Assembly: GCA_030063045.1 (NCBI GenBank) | Contig: JAQSEB010000088.1 | Location: 38,917 to 102,916, forward strand | DNA from: Pratylenchus scribneri | Taxonomy: Eukaryota > Nematoda > Chromadorea > Rhabditida > Pratylenchidae | Length of the DNA: 64,000 nt | Direction of reading: 5' to 3' | Part shown: positions 1 to 13,900 of the stretch, in pieces | How positions within the stretch are numbered: position 1 is the first letter of the stretch | Layout of the letters: each line of letters opens with the position of its first letter | Translations under genes and position numbers: made by a program | Notes under the pieces: model-generated | Database searches by the model: none | The model's input: the letters and a program-made list of their open reading frames with translations, nothing else | What the model was told of the DNA's origin: nothing

Positions 1-505
1 TTTTATTTTTTAATTTTAGATTAATTGTATAGAAATATTTTTCAAATTTTGAGGATTTATTTAAATTCAATAGAATAAATGAAAAATAAAAATATAAAGT
101 TTAAAATTATTTTGAAAACATATTAACTGTTTCAAAAAGTATCAAAATCGAAATTTGTTTGAGATTCAATTTAAATTCTCTATATATTTTATTGGAGTGA
201 TTTTAAATATTAAAATAATAAGGCCCATGGTTTGTTAATATGGATTTGTAATGATTTTAAGCAATAAAGTCAATTTAGCTTTTACTCCAAATTTAAACAA
301 AATAAGAACAATTTTTTATTAATTTTAGTCTTTAGCTATTTAGGATTAAATTATTATTTTTTGGTTATAATTTTTTTGAAGAAAATGAATCGCGAAAAAA
401 ACAGAATAAATTAAAATTATTTTAAATTTGTCAAACATTAATTTTCAAAAATTTTTTACTTTTTTTTTCTAAAAAATTAAAAAATCAAATTTTCATTTAT
501 TTTAG

Positions 506-702
506 CATAGCAAGCCTGAAATTTACAAAAAATTGGCAAATATTCATTTGTATACAAAATTTGTGCCCGCTGACCAACTTGGCCAATGGTAATTTTTAAT
601 TAATATTTTTATTTAATAATAATTTAAATTTCTTCATAATTTAGGACCATCTTAAATCCAATATTGCGCCCTAAAGAAGAATTTGAATTTGACAAGCATT
701 GA
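506..702 (+). CDS. 3' end of a third copy of the giant poly(A)-polymerase fusion gene (partial)
   Basis: Two exons, 506-588 and 645-702 (stop TGA at 700-702), match the last two exons of the genes ending at 1,953 (minus) and 43,601 (plus). The first encodes a segment containing EIYKKLANIHLYTKFVP and ends in phase 2 at TG|GTAATT. The second completes the Trp codon and encodes TILNPILRPKEEFEFDKH before the stop. Bases 1-505 align with the intron before the corresponding exon of the right gene (about 42,880-43,414). The rest of the gene lies left of the window. Downstream sequence (about 703-1,000) also resembles 43,602-43,930. The copy is tail to tail with the left giant gene, so the locus holds at least three copies. 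Confidence 0.75.
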
Positions 703-1952
703 TTTTTGATAAATTTTCTAAATATTTTATTTTATTCAATTTGTTGAAAATTTCTGGGTCATTTATCAAAATTTTTCGCTTTTGACATTTATCTATATTT
801 CAGCAAATCATTTAAAATCATATAAAGGGAAGTGTCATGTTATCAAATTGTTTGATCAAATATAAATGGCCAAAAAATTATAACATATTTTGATTTTTTT
901 TGACAAAATTTGGGATTGAATTGATATATATGAGTAAAAAATTTAAAATAAAAATTGTTGGAATAAAAAACATAACAATTTGTACTTTCTCTGTTTTTGG
1001 TGTTTAATTCATAATAAAAAATTAATGCGGATATACTCTACAAATATCAAGATTTAAGAATGATTTAAAATACAAATTTATTACCTTTTCCAATTACTCA
1101 AATTCATTTTTTGCATTTCAATTTATGCTAATTTTGCCAAATTATACACCATTTTCAATTGAGTCTTGTCGAAAAAGGTTTATAGGATTTAAAATTGGTA
1201 TCTGATTTATTATAAGTCGAAAAACGTCCACATTTGCACTATTGAGGTCCATATTTGCATGGCCCTTTTTGCCTATTGAGGAATTGACCCCGTACGTTTT
1301 TAGACAGCTCAATTTCTTTAAGTTCTTTATTTCAACAAAAATAGGAAAAAAAATTTTTTGAATTGGAAATGAAGTGGAGCGATTAGGTTTAGACAAATGG
1401 TCTGAATCTGAATGGTTTAACCAAGGAAAAATTTGAGGAAATATTTTTTGGATTTGATCAAGTTGTTAGTTTTAAAACGAGTGTACTCTGCGCGCCAGTT
1501 AGTTGGATAGGGTAATTCGATTCACGAAATTTATGCGAAAGGAATATTTATTTTTAAAAGAATTAATTCTTTTAGAAATTTATTTTATTTACAATTTTAA
1601 TCTAGGGTATAAATTTTTGAATTTAATAATTTTTTTGTCATTTTTAATTTAAATATGGAAAAAAATTAATTTAATTAATTATTATATTAATAAGATTAAT
1701 ATCTGAAAATCCATTTTCGACAAATTCGCTAATCATATGTCAATTTATTTATAATAAATCATTTGATTATCTTATTTGTTATGATTTTTCACCATACATT
1801 TTGAATTTTGAAAACATAAAAAAAAGAATATTCTTTATATAATTGTAAATGTTAAATTCGTTGAAATATAATTAAAAGTGAAATATTTGAATAGTCTAGC
1901 CAAAAAAAAATATTTAGAAAATTTATAAAAAATCAAGTTTTTCAAATTTAAT
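703..1952. other. Tail-to-tail intergenic spacer between two copies of the giant gene
   Basis: No convincing coding sequence is visible. The left part matches sequence downstream of the right gene. Around 1,147-1,300 there is half of a dispersed inverted-repeat family also seen at 45,120-45,260 and 49,150-49,510; shared words include the run around GATTTATTATAAGTCGAAAA and CACATTTGCACTATT. The remainder is AT-rich unique sequence. Confidence 0.5.
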
Positions 1953-4900
1953 TCAATTTCCTTTGTTTTTAGGGCGCCAAATTTGAGTGCCGATAGTCCT
2001 GAATTATGAAGAATTTTAATATTATTTTTTAAAAAATAAATAAATTACCATTGTCCAAGTTGGTCAGCTGGCACAAATTTTGCATACAAATGAACATTTG
2101 CCAATTTTTTATAGATTTCAGCCTTGCTATACTAAAATAAATTTAAAAATGAAATATTTAAATTTAATCTAAATATACTAAATGGAGAGTTCCCGGACAA
2201 ATTGACATTTGAATATTTTAACGTTGGCGTTTTGTATTATGAATAAATATCCAAAAAATAAATGATATAGTTAAAGAATAAAGAAAAAGAACTTTAAAAA
2301 ATAAAATATAAAGAAATAAAGAAAAATAAATATTTTAGAATGATATTAAACGAGAAAAATTTTTAATTATTTTAATGGTATAGCCGAGAATTATTAAAAA
2401 ATAATGTAAAAATTTGCCAAATTTTGTAAATAATTGTATAAAATGCTAAGAAATGATTGAGATAATTAATTATTTTGAACCAATCGGAGCGGCCGGGAGC
2501 CGCGCAGCGGCGACCGGGCGCTCCTTAAAGCAATTAAATCATTGGAATAATGTAATAGGTAATAGCAAACTCGGGAATAAGTTAAAATAGTTTGGATCGG
2601 AACAAGTGGTAGAGAGATTCATGAGTTAAATAAGATAATAATTAATATCTATCGGGATCTGATTTAAAAAGCCGATAATAATAGAAAAATGAGGAAATGA
2701 ATTAGAATGCCATGAATGAGTTCACGAATGAAGTGATAAATACCGGAAATAATCGATAATGATGGGTAAAAAATTGAGAAAAACTCAAGGATGGTCGAGA
2801 ATGAAAAATAAAAAGCGGGGAATGGTCGAGAATGAAGGATAAAAAGCCGGAAATAATCGATAATGAAGGATAAAAAGCCGGAAATAATCGATAATGAAGG
2901 GTATAAAGCCGGGAATGGTCGAGAATGAAGGATAAAAAGCCGGAAATTATCGATAATGAAGGATAAAAAGCCGGAAATAATCGATAATGAAGGGTATAAA
3001 GCCGGGAATGGTCGAGAATGAAGGGTATAAAGCCGGGAATGGTCGAGAATGAAGGATAAAAAGCCGGAAATAATCGATAATGAAGGGTATAAAGCCGGGA
3101 ATGGTCGAGAATGAAGGATAAAAAGCCGGAAATAATCGATAATGAAGGGTATAAAGCCGGGAATGGTCGAGAATGAAGGATAAAAAGCCGGAAATGGTCG
3201 AGAATGAAGGGTATAAAGCCGGGAATGGTCGAGAATGAAGGATAAAAAGCCGGAAATAATCGATAATGAAGGGTATAAAGCCGGGAATGGTCGAGAATGA
3301 AGGATAAAAAGCCGGAAATAATCGATAATGAAGGGTATAAAGCCGGGAATGGTCGAGAATGAAGGATAAAAAGCCGGAAATAATCGATAATGAAGGGTAT
3401 AAAGCCGGGAATGGTCGAGAATGAAGGATAAAAAGCCGGAAATGGTCGAGAATGAAGGGTATAAAGCCGGGAATGGTCGAGAATGAAGGATAAAAAGCCG
3501 GAAATAATCGATAATGAAGGGTATAAAGCCGGGAATGGTCGAGAATGAAGGATAAAAAGCCGGAAATGGTCGAGAATGAAGGATAAAAAGCCGGAAATGG
3601 TCGAGAATGAAGGATAAAAAGCCGGAAATAATCGATAATGAAGGGTATAAAGCCGGGAATGGTCAAAAAAGAAGGATAAAAAGCCGGAAATGGTCGAGAA
3701 TGAAGGATAAAAAGCCGGAAATAATCGATAATGAAGGATAAAAAGCCGGAAATAATCGATAATGAAGGGTATAAAGCCGGGAATGGTCGAGAATGAAGGA
3801 TAAAAAGCCGGAAATTATCGATAATGAAGGATAAAAAGCCGGAAATAATCGATAATGAAGGGTATAAAGCCGGGAATGGTCGAGAATGAAGGATAAAAAG
3901 CCGGAAATAATCGATAATGAAGGATAAAAAGCCGGAAATGGTCGAGAATGAAGGATAAAAAGCCGGAAATAATCGATAATGAAGGGTATAAAGCCGGAAA
4001 TAATCGATAATGAAGGGTATAAAGCCGGGAATGGTCAAAAATGAAGGATAAAAAGCCGGAAATGGTCGAGAATGAAGGATAAAAAGCCGGAAATAATCGA
4101 TAATGAAGGGTATAAAGCCGGAAATAATCGATAATGAAGGGTATAAAGCCGGGAATGGTCAAAAATGAAGGATAAAAAGCCGGAAATGGTCGAGAATAAA
4201 GGTTGAAAAACCTTTTAAAATTAAAGGTAAAAAATGGGAATTGTCGAGAATAGTATATAAAATGCCGTGAATGGTCATAAATAAATGGCAAAAAGCCGAA
4301 AAATCATAAAATGTCAGGTCTCGAAAATGAAAAGAAGAATTTAAAAAAAGGGAAATAAAAGAATCAAGAATCGTTCCATAAAGAATCAATTCGAGAGAAA
4401 AATCAGTACAAATACAAATGCGAGGGTTCATAGAAAAGTAAAGAAGCAACGAATTAATTCTGATGTAGCAATGACGCAAGTTGTAATCGCGTAGAATAAG
4501 AACCGAAATAATGAATTAGAGAGATGATGGAGATAATCATGAGAAATTAATTAAATTTAATTTCCAATAAAATCTAATTAATATGAGGGAGAGGGAGCAG
4601 AATTTGTACTTTTCACTATTTTATTTAAATAAAAATGTATAAATTTTCCATCATTTTTTGTCTAAAGTTTTTAACGAGCGTTGGGATGCCGCGCCAGCGG
4701 CATCCCAACGCTCGTTCAATTCTAAAATTAAAAAAATTTAGACAATTTGAAAAAAAAAATTTGAAAATTAAAGAATGTTTAATAAATTTAAAATAATTTC
4801 AATATCCACAAAAATATAGAATTCGTCATTTTCCTTATTTAATTGGTTAAAAAATTGAAATTTATAAAAATTAATCCTATATTACTAATGAGTGTAATGA

Positions 4901-7900
4901 CTAAAATTATTATTGGATAATTTGCAATTCTTATTAGATTGGGATTTGAATATGCAAAATTTTGATTTAATTTAAGTCAGCAGTAATTCTTAAAATCATC
5001 ACCAATCAATATTAAACCAAAAAGTCAATTTTCATGGATTTTAATTAATTTAATTTTCAAAAAATTCACAAATATTAATTTATTTAAAAATAAAAATAAA
5101 ATAAAAAATAATTTTAATTTAAAACTTTACTTTTCTCATTGAAAATATGAAATAATCTTGAATGAATTTTTCCACAAATCCAAATTGACTTTTATTCAGC
5201 CAATTTTCCAATTTCTCAGCATAATTGTCATCTCTCCCATGTAATGCTCCCTCATCAGCAAATTCCAATCCAATAATCCAATAACGATTCAAAGAATTCT
5301 TTCTATGTAAGAAAGTTAATTTTAATTATTCATATTGAATATTTTGCACCCGAATTTTAGACATTGTCGGATATCTTATTAGCTATCTTTAAATTCTTAA
5401 TAAACTTATTATCAATTTTCTATAGGGAATTTTGACATAAAAAATGTTATAAGAAAGACAATTATGAATTATGACAGAATAGGGAAAACTTTTCGAATTT
5501 TCATATTTTTCAAATAATTTTTGTCACAAATTTTTTTTTCATTTTCTAACCAAATTCATGAATTTTTTCTTTAATCAACTTTTCAGATTTTTTTACTTTT
5601 ATTTATTTAAAATAAATTATTTCACACCACCCAAAAATATATAACAATTACGTGCTAGATAATAATTATTTTGTAAATTATAGCACAACTAGGAAAAAAT
5701 GTTTTAATATATTGTTTTGTAATATTGGAAAATAATAAAAAAAATGCCTGAATTCCGATGGCACAGCCATCATTTTTCTGGAAAGATCGTTCAACTTTTT
5801 CTTTTGCTGTTTTCCCATATCCATATTTGGTAAAATGTGGCATCGCGATATGCCAGTGTTTGGATTTCGTTCAACGGAGAAAATGAGCTGAAGCCGAAGT
5901 TGGTACAAAACATATTCATCACAAAATTGTACACCCAAATCGTTTTGCTCTGGCGATTCTGATGATGTTTTGGCAAAACAATAGAAAACAATATAATGGG
6001 TGTACTGAAAGAATTGATATCATAATTGGAATTAAATTATTCTATAAAAATTCATAAAATGCTTGTTTTAATTTTTAAAAAATATTAAAAAATATGTACT
6101 TTTTACTAGATGGATTTAGCCTTTTTAAATTCTATTCAAAAAATATGGACCTGCTGGATATCTAACTCCTTAATCTTTTAGCAAACCTTTTCCCCGAATG
6201 ATCTCTTGTCACTGAGCAATGATTTCCATGAATATTTATTTGGATCATGTTCGATGAGAGCATTCGAATTTTGCTGTTGCTGTTCGCGAATTTTTTCAAT
6301 CATTTCTAAGCCTGTTTACAAATTAAAAATTAATTAAAATCTCTAGAGGCGCTATATTTTTTCTAAATTTTCCTCTATGGTATGATTCTTTTATTTTATT
6401 TGTATTCAAGTATGAATCAAATTTAAAATTTTAAAAAATTATTATAGCAAAATTATGTTTCTTGAAGCTGCTGGAAACAAATTTTAAAATTTTTCTGCTT
6501 TTAAAAATGAATGTATTTTCATTAAATATATAATGATAAAGTCAAAAAATTTAAAATTTTTTCCTAAATATTTTTTTAATGGAAATAAAAGAAAATTTAA
6601 TTATGAAGTGTTGTAATTTAATTTATAGCAGAATTTTTACATATATATATATATATAATATATATATTAAAAAAAATATTAGAAAAGTTCACATTTATGA
6701 TGAAAGATACTTTTGAAAATTTTTTAGTATTCTTAAAATTGTTCACCCAATTTCAATTGCCGCTGGATGATTTGTTGGGTTGAATGATTCACACTGTATG
6801 CCACATTTCTTTCCGGTTTGCATGGTGAAATGATTGGCATATTCAGCGTGGGCAAGAGATGCCATCCCTCAACATGTCGTACTTTGCTTTGTAACATTTT
6901 TTGCTTTTGGCCTTTTTCCCTTTCCGCTTGCCAGCCCAGTTTTTTGTCCCCTGCCGCAGTTTTATCCGCGCCCAATGGGGCAAATTGGATGGGCATTGGC
7001 CATGGCCAATTGACAAATTGTACGAAGAATTGTTCCAAAATGAATGGCACCATCGGTGTGATTGGGAAACGAAGCACGATTTTGAGAAGCATCAAACCCA
7101 ATGAAGCACTATTTAAGAAGCCATATTGTCCACCATAGATATGATTATCTGTGCCAATGGGAGGATGTTGATTCATTGATTAATTTTTAAATATTTAATC
7201 TAAGAGATTTAAATTAATTCAATATAATTAATAGTTTCATTTTTTTGTTTGCATGATATTATCTTTTTAAATAAATGAAAACTAGAAAATAAACATATTC
7301 ATAATTTTAAAGCAGAATTTTCTAAAGTTTTAATTTTAATCCTTTCTATTTTTAATTTTAATTGTTTATAATATAGAGGAAAGAAAATTATGAATAAATT
7401 TTAGTAAAATTAATTTTGATTTTAACTCACTTTCAGCCCATTTTTTTAAAGCCACCAAACAAATGCGGAATACTCGAAGCATATTTTTATTAGTCAATTT
7501 TGATAAAATAAATTCATTCAATTGATAGCCTGAAAAAAATTATTATTAAAATTTGGATTATAATAATTTATTCGAAAATTATCGAATTTATTCACACTTT
7601 TACATGAAAAATCATTTTTTATTTTTTTATTATAAAATATTTTCAAGCTAATCCTAAAAACTCTGAACCTATCTTATAATTACTTTTTTCTAGAAATATT
7701 TCCATAAAATATTAATTATCCTATTCTAAATTTTTTTTTAAATGATTTCATGGTTGTAATTTCAATTAAATTTTAATTTATAATTTTAATTTTCAGTTAT
7801 TTTGAAATTTGAAAAAATATCTCTAACCAGAAAGTGCATGGATCATGCCAGCCCTTGAATCGTCCCAATTAATTTCATAGATGTCCTCCTCGCCTTTTTC

Positions 7901-10900
7901 ACGAAATTGATCAATGAGAAGTGAAGTGTTTTGAAGCGTTTTTTCGGAAATTATTCCATAGCCTGGCAATGAAACCAGGATCAATTCAAATGGAGTGCAT
8001 TGGTATGCTGGCAATTTCGACCGATCATAGTCCATTTGATGCCGTTCAAAATGGGTACAATATGTGAATTTCATGTGGGGAATGTGGTTATTCGGATACT
8101 TCATCAAGTGGAATACATTTTTATTCTAAAAAATATAAAATTTAAAAAATTATTATTTAATTTTTGAAATCAGCTGGCACTTTTTGGATTATATTTTTTG
8201 GAGGCAAAAATGGTTTAAGAATTTTAATTTTTATCATATATTCGTTAGAGAGCAAAAACCCTTTCTTTAAATTCTTTCATCTTGATTTTTATTAATAAAT
8301 TATACAGAATTGTTATTTAATTTTTCTTATTTATTAAAGGAGCGAAATATAATATTTAAAAATTTTTTATATTCTTTTATTCCCCTAATAAAAACTAGAG
8401 AGAACCATCTTTTGATTTTTTTTACTTAATTAGAATTTATTAATTAATTATATAAAATAATGACTTTTTTAGATGATGATAATTTTTTGTTAATTTAAAT
8501 TTTTTATGTTATTAATTTACAATCGTTTTAATTTTTTACATTTAAAAATTTAAAAAAAAAACAAATTATTCTAAATTTTAATTATATTACTTGACAAAGT
8601 TGACAATACAATGAATCAATGTCCATACACCATCGGTTCGATTCACAAGTGGCCTTAGTTTTGCCAAAGAATCGTTCTCTTCCAACTCGTTTTGAGGCAA
8701 TCAAAATGGCATCGATGTCGGAATTGGGCGTCAAAGTGCCTAATTGATAGGAGCCACCAATTTTTAGGGTAGATTGAGGTGCCTAGTAATGAAACATGAA
8801 TTAATCAAAAATTTCCTATAAATATAAATGTACCCAAATTTTAGTGATTAAATGTTCAATTCGCTGAATAGCAAAATTTATGTGTTGATGGCGCCTTAGA
8901 TTGGTTGGTCTCTCAGCTTCATCTTCATCATCATTTACAATGACATTGTAGACAACGTTTCGAATTTGTTGGGTGCTGCTTCTTGCCTGTCTAATTTGTT
9001 CACTGCTCCAACGGAATTGTTGGTATAATTTGTTAAATTCAAATGTAATTGCAGCTACAGAATTATTTGGCCAATATTCGTTCAATAATTGTCGATCTAA
9101 ACTTTTTGAAATCATTTAATACAAACATGAGGAATTATTAAAATCAGAATAGGCGGAATTATTAAAATGAGAACAAGCGGAATTATTAAAATCAGAACAA
9201 GCGGAATTATTAAAATCAGAACAGGCAGAATTATTAAAATCAGAACAAGCGGAATTATTAAAATCAGAAAAAGCGGAATTATTAAAATCAGAACAGGCGG
9301 AATTATTAAAATCAGAACAAGCGGAATTATTAAAATCAGAACAGGCGGAATTATTAAAATCAGAACAAGCGGAATTATTAAAATCAGAACAAGCGGAATT
9401 GTGGAAATCAAAACAGGCGGAATTATTAAAATCAGAACAGGCGGAATTATTAAAATCAGAACAGGCGGAATTATTAAAATCAGAACAGGCGGAATTAATA
9501 AAATCAGAACAGGCGGAATTATTAAAATCAGAACAAGCGGAATTATTAAAATCAGAACAAGCGGAATTATTAAAATCAGAACTAGCGGAATTATTAAAAT
9601 CAGAACAAGCGGAATTATTAAAATCAGAACAGGCAGAATTATTAAAATCAGAACAAGCGGAATTATTAAAATCAGAACAAGCGGAATTGTGGAAATCAAA
9701 ACAGGCGGAATTATTAAAATCAGAACAGACGGAATTATTAAAATCAGAACAGGCGGAATTATTAAAATCAGAACAGGCGGAATTATTAAAATCAGAACAG
9801 GCGGAATTATTAAAATCAGAACAGGCGGAATTAATAAAATCAGAACAGGCGGAATTATTAAAATCAGAACAAGCGGAATTATTAAAATCAGAACAGGCGG
9901 AATTATTAAAATCAGAACAAGCGGAATTATTAAAATCAGAACAGGCGGAATTATTAAAATCAGAACAAGCGGAATTATTAAAATCAGAACAGGCGGAATT
10001 ATGAAAATCAAAACAGGCGGAATTATTAAAATCGGAACAGGCGGAATTATTAAAATCAGAACAGGCGGAATTATTAAAATCAGAACAGGCGGAATTAATA
10101 AAATCAGAACAGGCGGAATTAATAAAATCAGAACAGGCGGAATTATTAAAATCAGAACAAGCGGAATTATTAAAATCAGAACAAGCGGAATTATTAAAAT
10201 CAGAACAAGCGGAATTATTAAAATCAGAACAGGCGGAATTATTAAAATCAGAACAGGCGGAAAATCTGAACAGGCGGAATTATTAAAATCAGAATAGGCG
10301 GAATTATTAAAATCAGAATAGGCGGAATTATTAAAATCAGAACAGTTGAAATTATTAAAATCAAAAAAGGCAGAATTAAAATAAGCGGAATTAGAACAAA
10401 TGGAATTAAATATATAAATGGATAAAAAAACTCATTTAAAAAAGTATTAAAAAGGATAATTAAAAAGAAGCGATATTTTTTATAAAATAAAAATATTCTT
10501 ACCAATTGCATTCTGCTCCAACATTTGTTTATATGGGATCAAATATTCTTTCTCAAATTGTATCCTTAACTTTTCCAATGCATTTAATTTATACTCATTC
10601 TTTTTCTGTCCTTTTTCTACAACAATTTTCGGCTGTTGGCCAATCAAAGCGACAAAATCGCGATTATAAGTTTGCCTTGTAAAACTTTCAACAGACCACA
10701 TTTTTTCCAATTTTTTCTCTTCACAAATTGCTCGGGCAAAGCAAATCCAATTCAATTGCAGTCTCAAATAAATTTGATCGTATAAATTCTCATCATCCTT
10801 TTCTTTGCCACCAACAGTATCATAACCGTCAATTTGGGCAAGCAATTTTGTAAAAATGCCATGCAATTTTATCATCAAAATATTAAATTCCTCCAATGAC

Positions 10901-13900
10901 CATTCCCTCTCTTCATTCAGCTTTAATTCGGTCAATTCTTTTCGAATTTCCTCCACCAATTTCAAATTAATTGAATTCGTTAAAAGCAATTTATCCTCCT
11001 TCATTTCATCCAATGCCTTTAATTTATGGCCTATTTCATTCAGATATGTGCCAATAGTCAAGAATAAATGTTCCTCCGGTGACCATTTCTGTTCGGCAAT
11101 GAATTTTTCATAAATTTCCAAAAATTTTTTGTATATAAATTGATCATTAAAATATTCTAAAAAAAAATAATTTTTATAATTAAAAAATTTTTTTCACTTT
11201 CAAATGGAGGCAATTTATGATCATGAATTTTTCCTTCCACAATTTCATTGAGCGGCAAATCGACCATTACCCCTCCTCTTTCCTCTTTTTCACCTCTTTT
11301 TTCAACCTTTTGCTGAATTTTCTTCCTTTTCTTTTTTTCATTTTTGTTTTTAGATTTGCTGCTAGTTTCGGAGTTGCCTCCGTAGCCGGCAACATCAACC
11401 GCTGGAATGTCGTTTTGATTAGTTGAAGGAGCATTGGAGGAAGCTTCTTTTTCAGTGATTTGAAATCTATCCTTTTTCTTCTTTTTCTTCTTTTTAGTTT
11501 GAGAATTGGAGGAAGAAATCTCTTCTGCCATTTGAATTTTTTCTTTTTTCTTCTCTTTTGCCGATTCTAAAAATATTGACATTAGATAAGTCTAATATTT
11601 CAATGCTGGCAATTTAATTTTAATCAAGGGTTGGGAAAGATTTGTTTCTAAGTTCCTTATCCAAAAAATATATTAGATAATTTCTCTAAATTTAAGGGCG
11701 AGGATTGGCGTCATTTTTGGAGTTTGGACATAAATTTTTTTGGATAAAAAATGAATGAATTGTGAAGTTAAATTTAAAAGCCGAATCAGATGTTGATTTT
11801 TTTTTTAATAAAAATTACTTTTATTATTTCGAATTTCCTCGATTTGCTGTTGTTCATTTCTATCTTGAACAATTTCTTGAATTGCCAAATTTTTCCTTTC
11901 TCTCTCCTCTCCTTTGTCCGAATCAGAGTGGTCAGAATCAGTCATATCGGCCCAACTCTTTTTTGCACTTATGCTTTTTTCCCGTTTTGTGACGTCAATT
12001 TCAATTAAATGTCTGCCTTCTAAAAGTTTACGCAGTTTTTCCCTCTGTTGCTCTTTATCATTTACTTCAGCATTAATTTTCAAATCCATTGAAAAATTCA
12101 CTATATATTGGCGATTTTCAGAAGTAGAATTAGGCTCCCGAATTGAAATGAGCATTTGCAAAACTGCCATTTCCGACGAATTCCAGAATTCATTGGACAG
12201 CCCGCATTTCCCCCAATCCACTATGAATTTACCTTTTACTTTATTTTGATTCAGAATTTCTCCATCGCATTTTGATTCTGTTGTCCAATTTTCCGGCTTA
12301 TTTTCTTCCAATTTCCCTTCGTTATTTTTCTTCATTGGAAAAATTTCCACTTTCGTCACATATTTACGATTTTCCGGTTTATTTTGACCCGAAAATATGA
12401 AGAATTTTGTGATCCTCTTTTTGGGACCATTTTTTCCTGTTTGTTTGTTCATATTTTCATTTTTCTCCTCTTTGAATTTATTTAAGGATGGAATGTAATT
12501 GTAAAGGAATCGTAAACGGCCCATGAAGGAGATGGGCGCATCATTAGGTGATTCAACAATTTCCGCCTCCATTTTTTTCGAATTTTCATTTGTATCGCTT
12601 TTTCCAATTTCTTTCGTAGTCAATTCAATTATTTCCAAGGGCATTTCTGCTGCTGCTGAATCTTATTTTATTAGATTAAACCGCCCATGGTCATATCCAC
12701 AATAGATAAAGATAAAGAAGGGCAGTGCAAATGTGATCATTTCCACAATATTAGAAATGCAAATTTAATTTTATATGATATTAAATATGGGAGTTGGCAC
12801 GTGATTCCGTTCAGTAAAGATTTTAATTGACTTTTTCGAAAAAATTTTAATTAAATTTTCCGGAAAGATTGTTTCAGCTTAGTTTTTTCGGGTATTCATT
12901 GATTTATGAGTATTTTTATAAATATTATTTATTAGTATTACTTTTTATTTTTTGGATTATAATTAAGATTCAAATTAGCCTTTACACTAATGTAGACATG
13001 AATGACCTAGCATAAATTAAACTAGTCTGCTTCGAGTACTCTTGGATTTGGGTAGAAGGGTCTTTTGAGTGTCTAAGAAATGCTAAATGCATGGAATTTT
13101 GTAAATATATGTGGGTAAGGTTTCGGGGGCATACCCAAATTTTCTTCCTCTGTCTGTATCTCTGAAGGTAAAATTTGCTCATTTTGGTTTTCCTTTTCTT
13201 CTGGCACTTTTCCCTTCACAAAATGAGCATAATCTTTGGCGTGAATTTTCATTCCGCGAGGACCAATTTCATTGAAAACACTTGCAATTCGCTCAAAATC
13301 GCCCATAAAATTGAAAAGAATTTCCCGTCTTCCATGCTCAGAATTTGCATCTTAAAAATTAATTAAATTTTAAAATTTTAAAAAAAAATATAAATTTATT
13401 AAAATTTTTTATAGATGATATATATAATTTATAATTGAAAATTAAGAAATGTTAAATAAAATTTAATTTGCTTTTAAAATACATAAATATTTCAATCACT
13501 CTTAAATGTGGCTATGAATTTTTAAATAATTATTTATAAATCTTGGTGTGATGAATGAATTGGTCTAAAAAAATAGTCATTTGATGGAGAATATGAAAAA
13601 AATTTCCATTCACAAATTTTTTCGTCAGTTATTTTTATAAATATGATTATTTCTTTCAATTCACATTACCAACTGACCACTTAATATTTTTGCAAATGAA
13701 AATTCTTTGGCCTCCTTTTTGCCTTTATTTTCCTGCTCCTCCAATTTTTCTTTTCTCAATAAACGGACAAATGCGTCGAAATGGAATTTTCGTAAATTCT
13801 GGTCAAAATCTTCAAATATTTTATCTTTTTCATTTTCTACGGCAATTTTTTCCAGGCGATAATTGTGCAAAATTTCCGAAATAATTTCCTTTTTTGATCT

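Larger units (their letters stand above)
2168..4714 (+). mobile_element. Helitron-like non-autonomous element, copy 1
   Basis: The element begins TCTAAATATACTAAATGG after an A and ends in a perfect 18-bp hairpin followed by T, fitting insertion between A and T. A GC-rich imperfect hairpin lies at 2486-2524 and a 31-bp minisatellite fills about 2,770-4,200. It shares both ends, both hairpins and the array family with the copies at 50,853-52,421 and 52,422-53,738. It sits in the intron between exons 24 and 25 of the left giant gene. The matching right-arm intron (42,821-43,414) lacks it, so it inserted after the arms separated. The usual CTRR terminus is not visible (it ends CTCG), so the Helitron assignment is inference. 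Long open frames across the array are repeat artefacts. Confidence 0.6.
1953..9096 (-). other. Poly(A) polymerase module of the left giant gene (exons 17-26)
   Basis: This part adds adenosines to RNA 3' ends if active. The nucleotidyltransferase signature GSYQLGTLTPNSDID lies in exon 18 (8782-8591); both Asp of the DxD motif are present. The third carboxylate position, Asp in vertebrate and yeast PAP (I-D-L-hydrophobic-A-R), reads PFELILVSLPG in exon 19, so Glu replaces Asp. Exons 19-20 keep the family sequence around DSRAGMIHALSGYQLNEY. Exon 21 keeps the central-domain signature WPWPMPIQFAPLG and a PIISPCKP segment. Exon 23 matches the C-terminal RNA-binding-like part (THYIVF...). Order and spacing follow canonical eukaryotic PAP, not TRF4/TUT-type enzymes. 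The DxD-to-third-carboxylate segment is divergent and lengthened. Confidence 0.8.

Noticed and set aside
2947..4479. Phe/Tyr-rich open frames on the minus strand, and similar ones at 51,310-53,323
   Set aside because: Derived from the 31-bp arrays inside the Helitron-like copies; three frames give similar peptides, as expected from a 31-bp period.
6818..7138. Plus-strand frame of 106 codons
   Set aside because: Antisense shadow of the left PAP central-domain exon (6,747-7,148), which has clear family motifs.
9112..10297. Long open frames (299-376 codons) of ILIIPPVL or RTGGIIKI repeats
   Set aside because: They are translations of a 24-bp minisatellite in an intron. The period is a multiple of three, so several frames stay open by chance.
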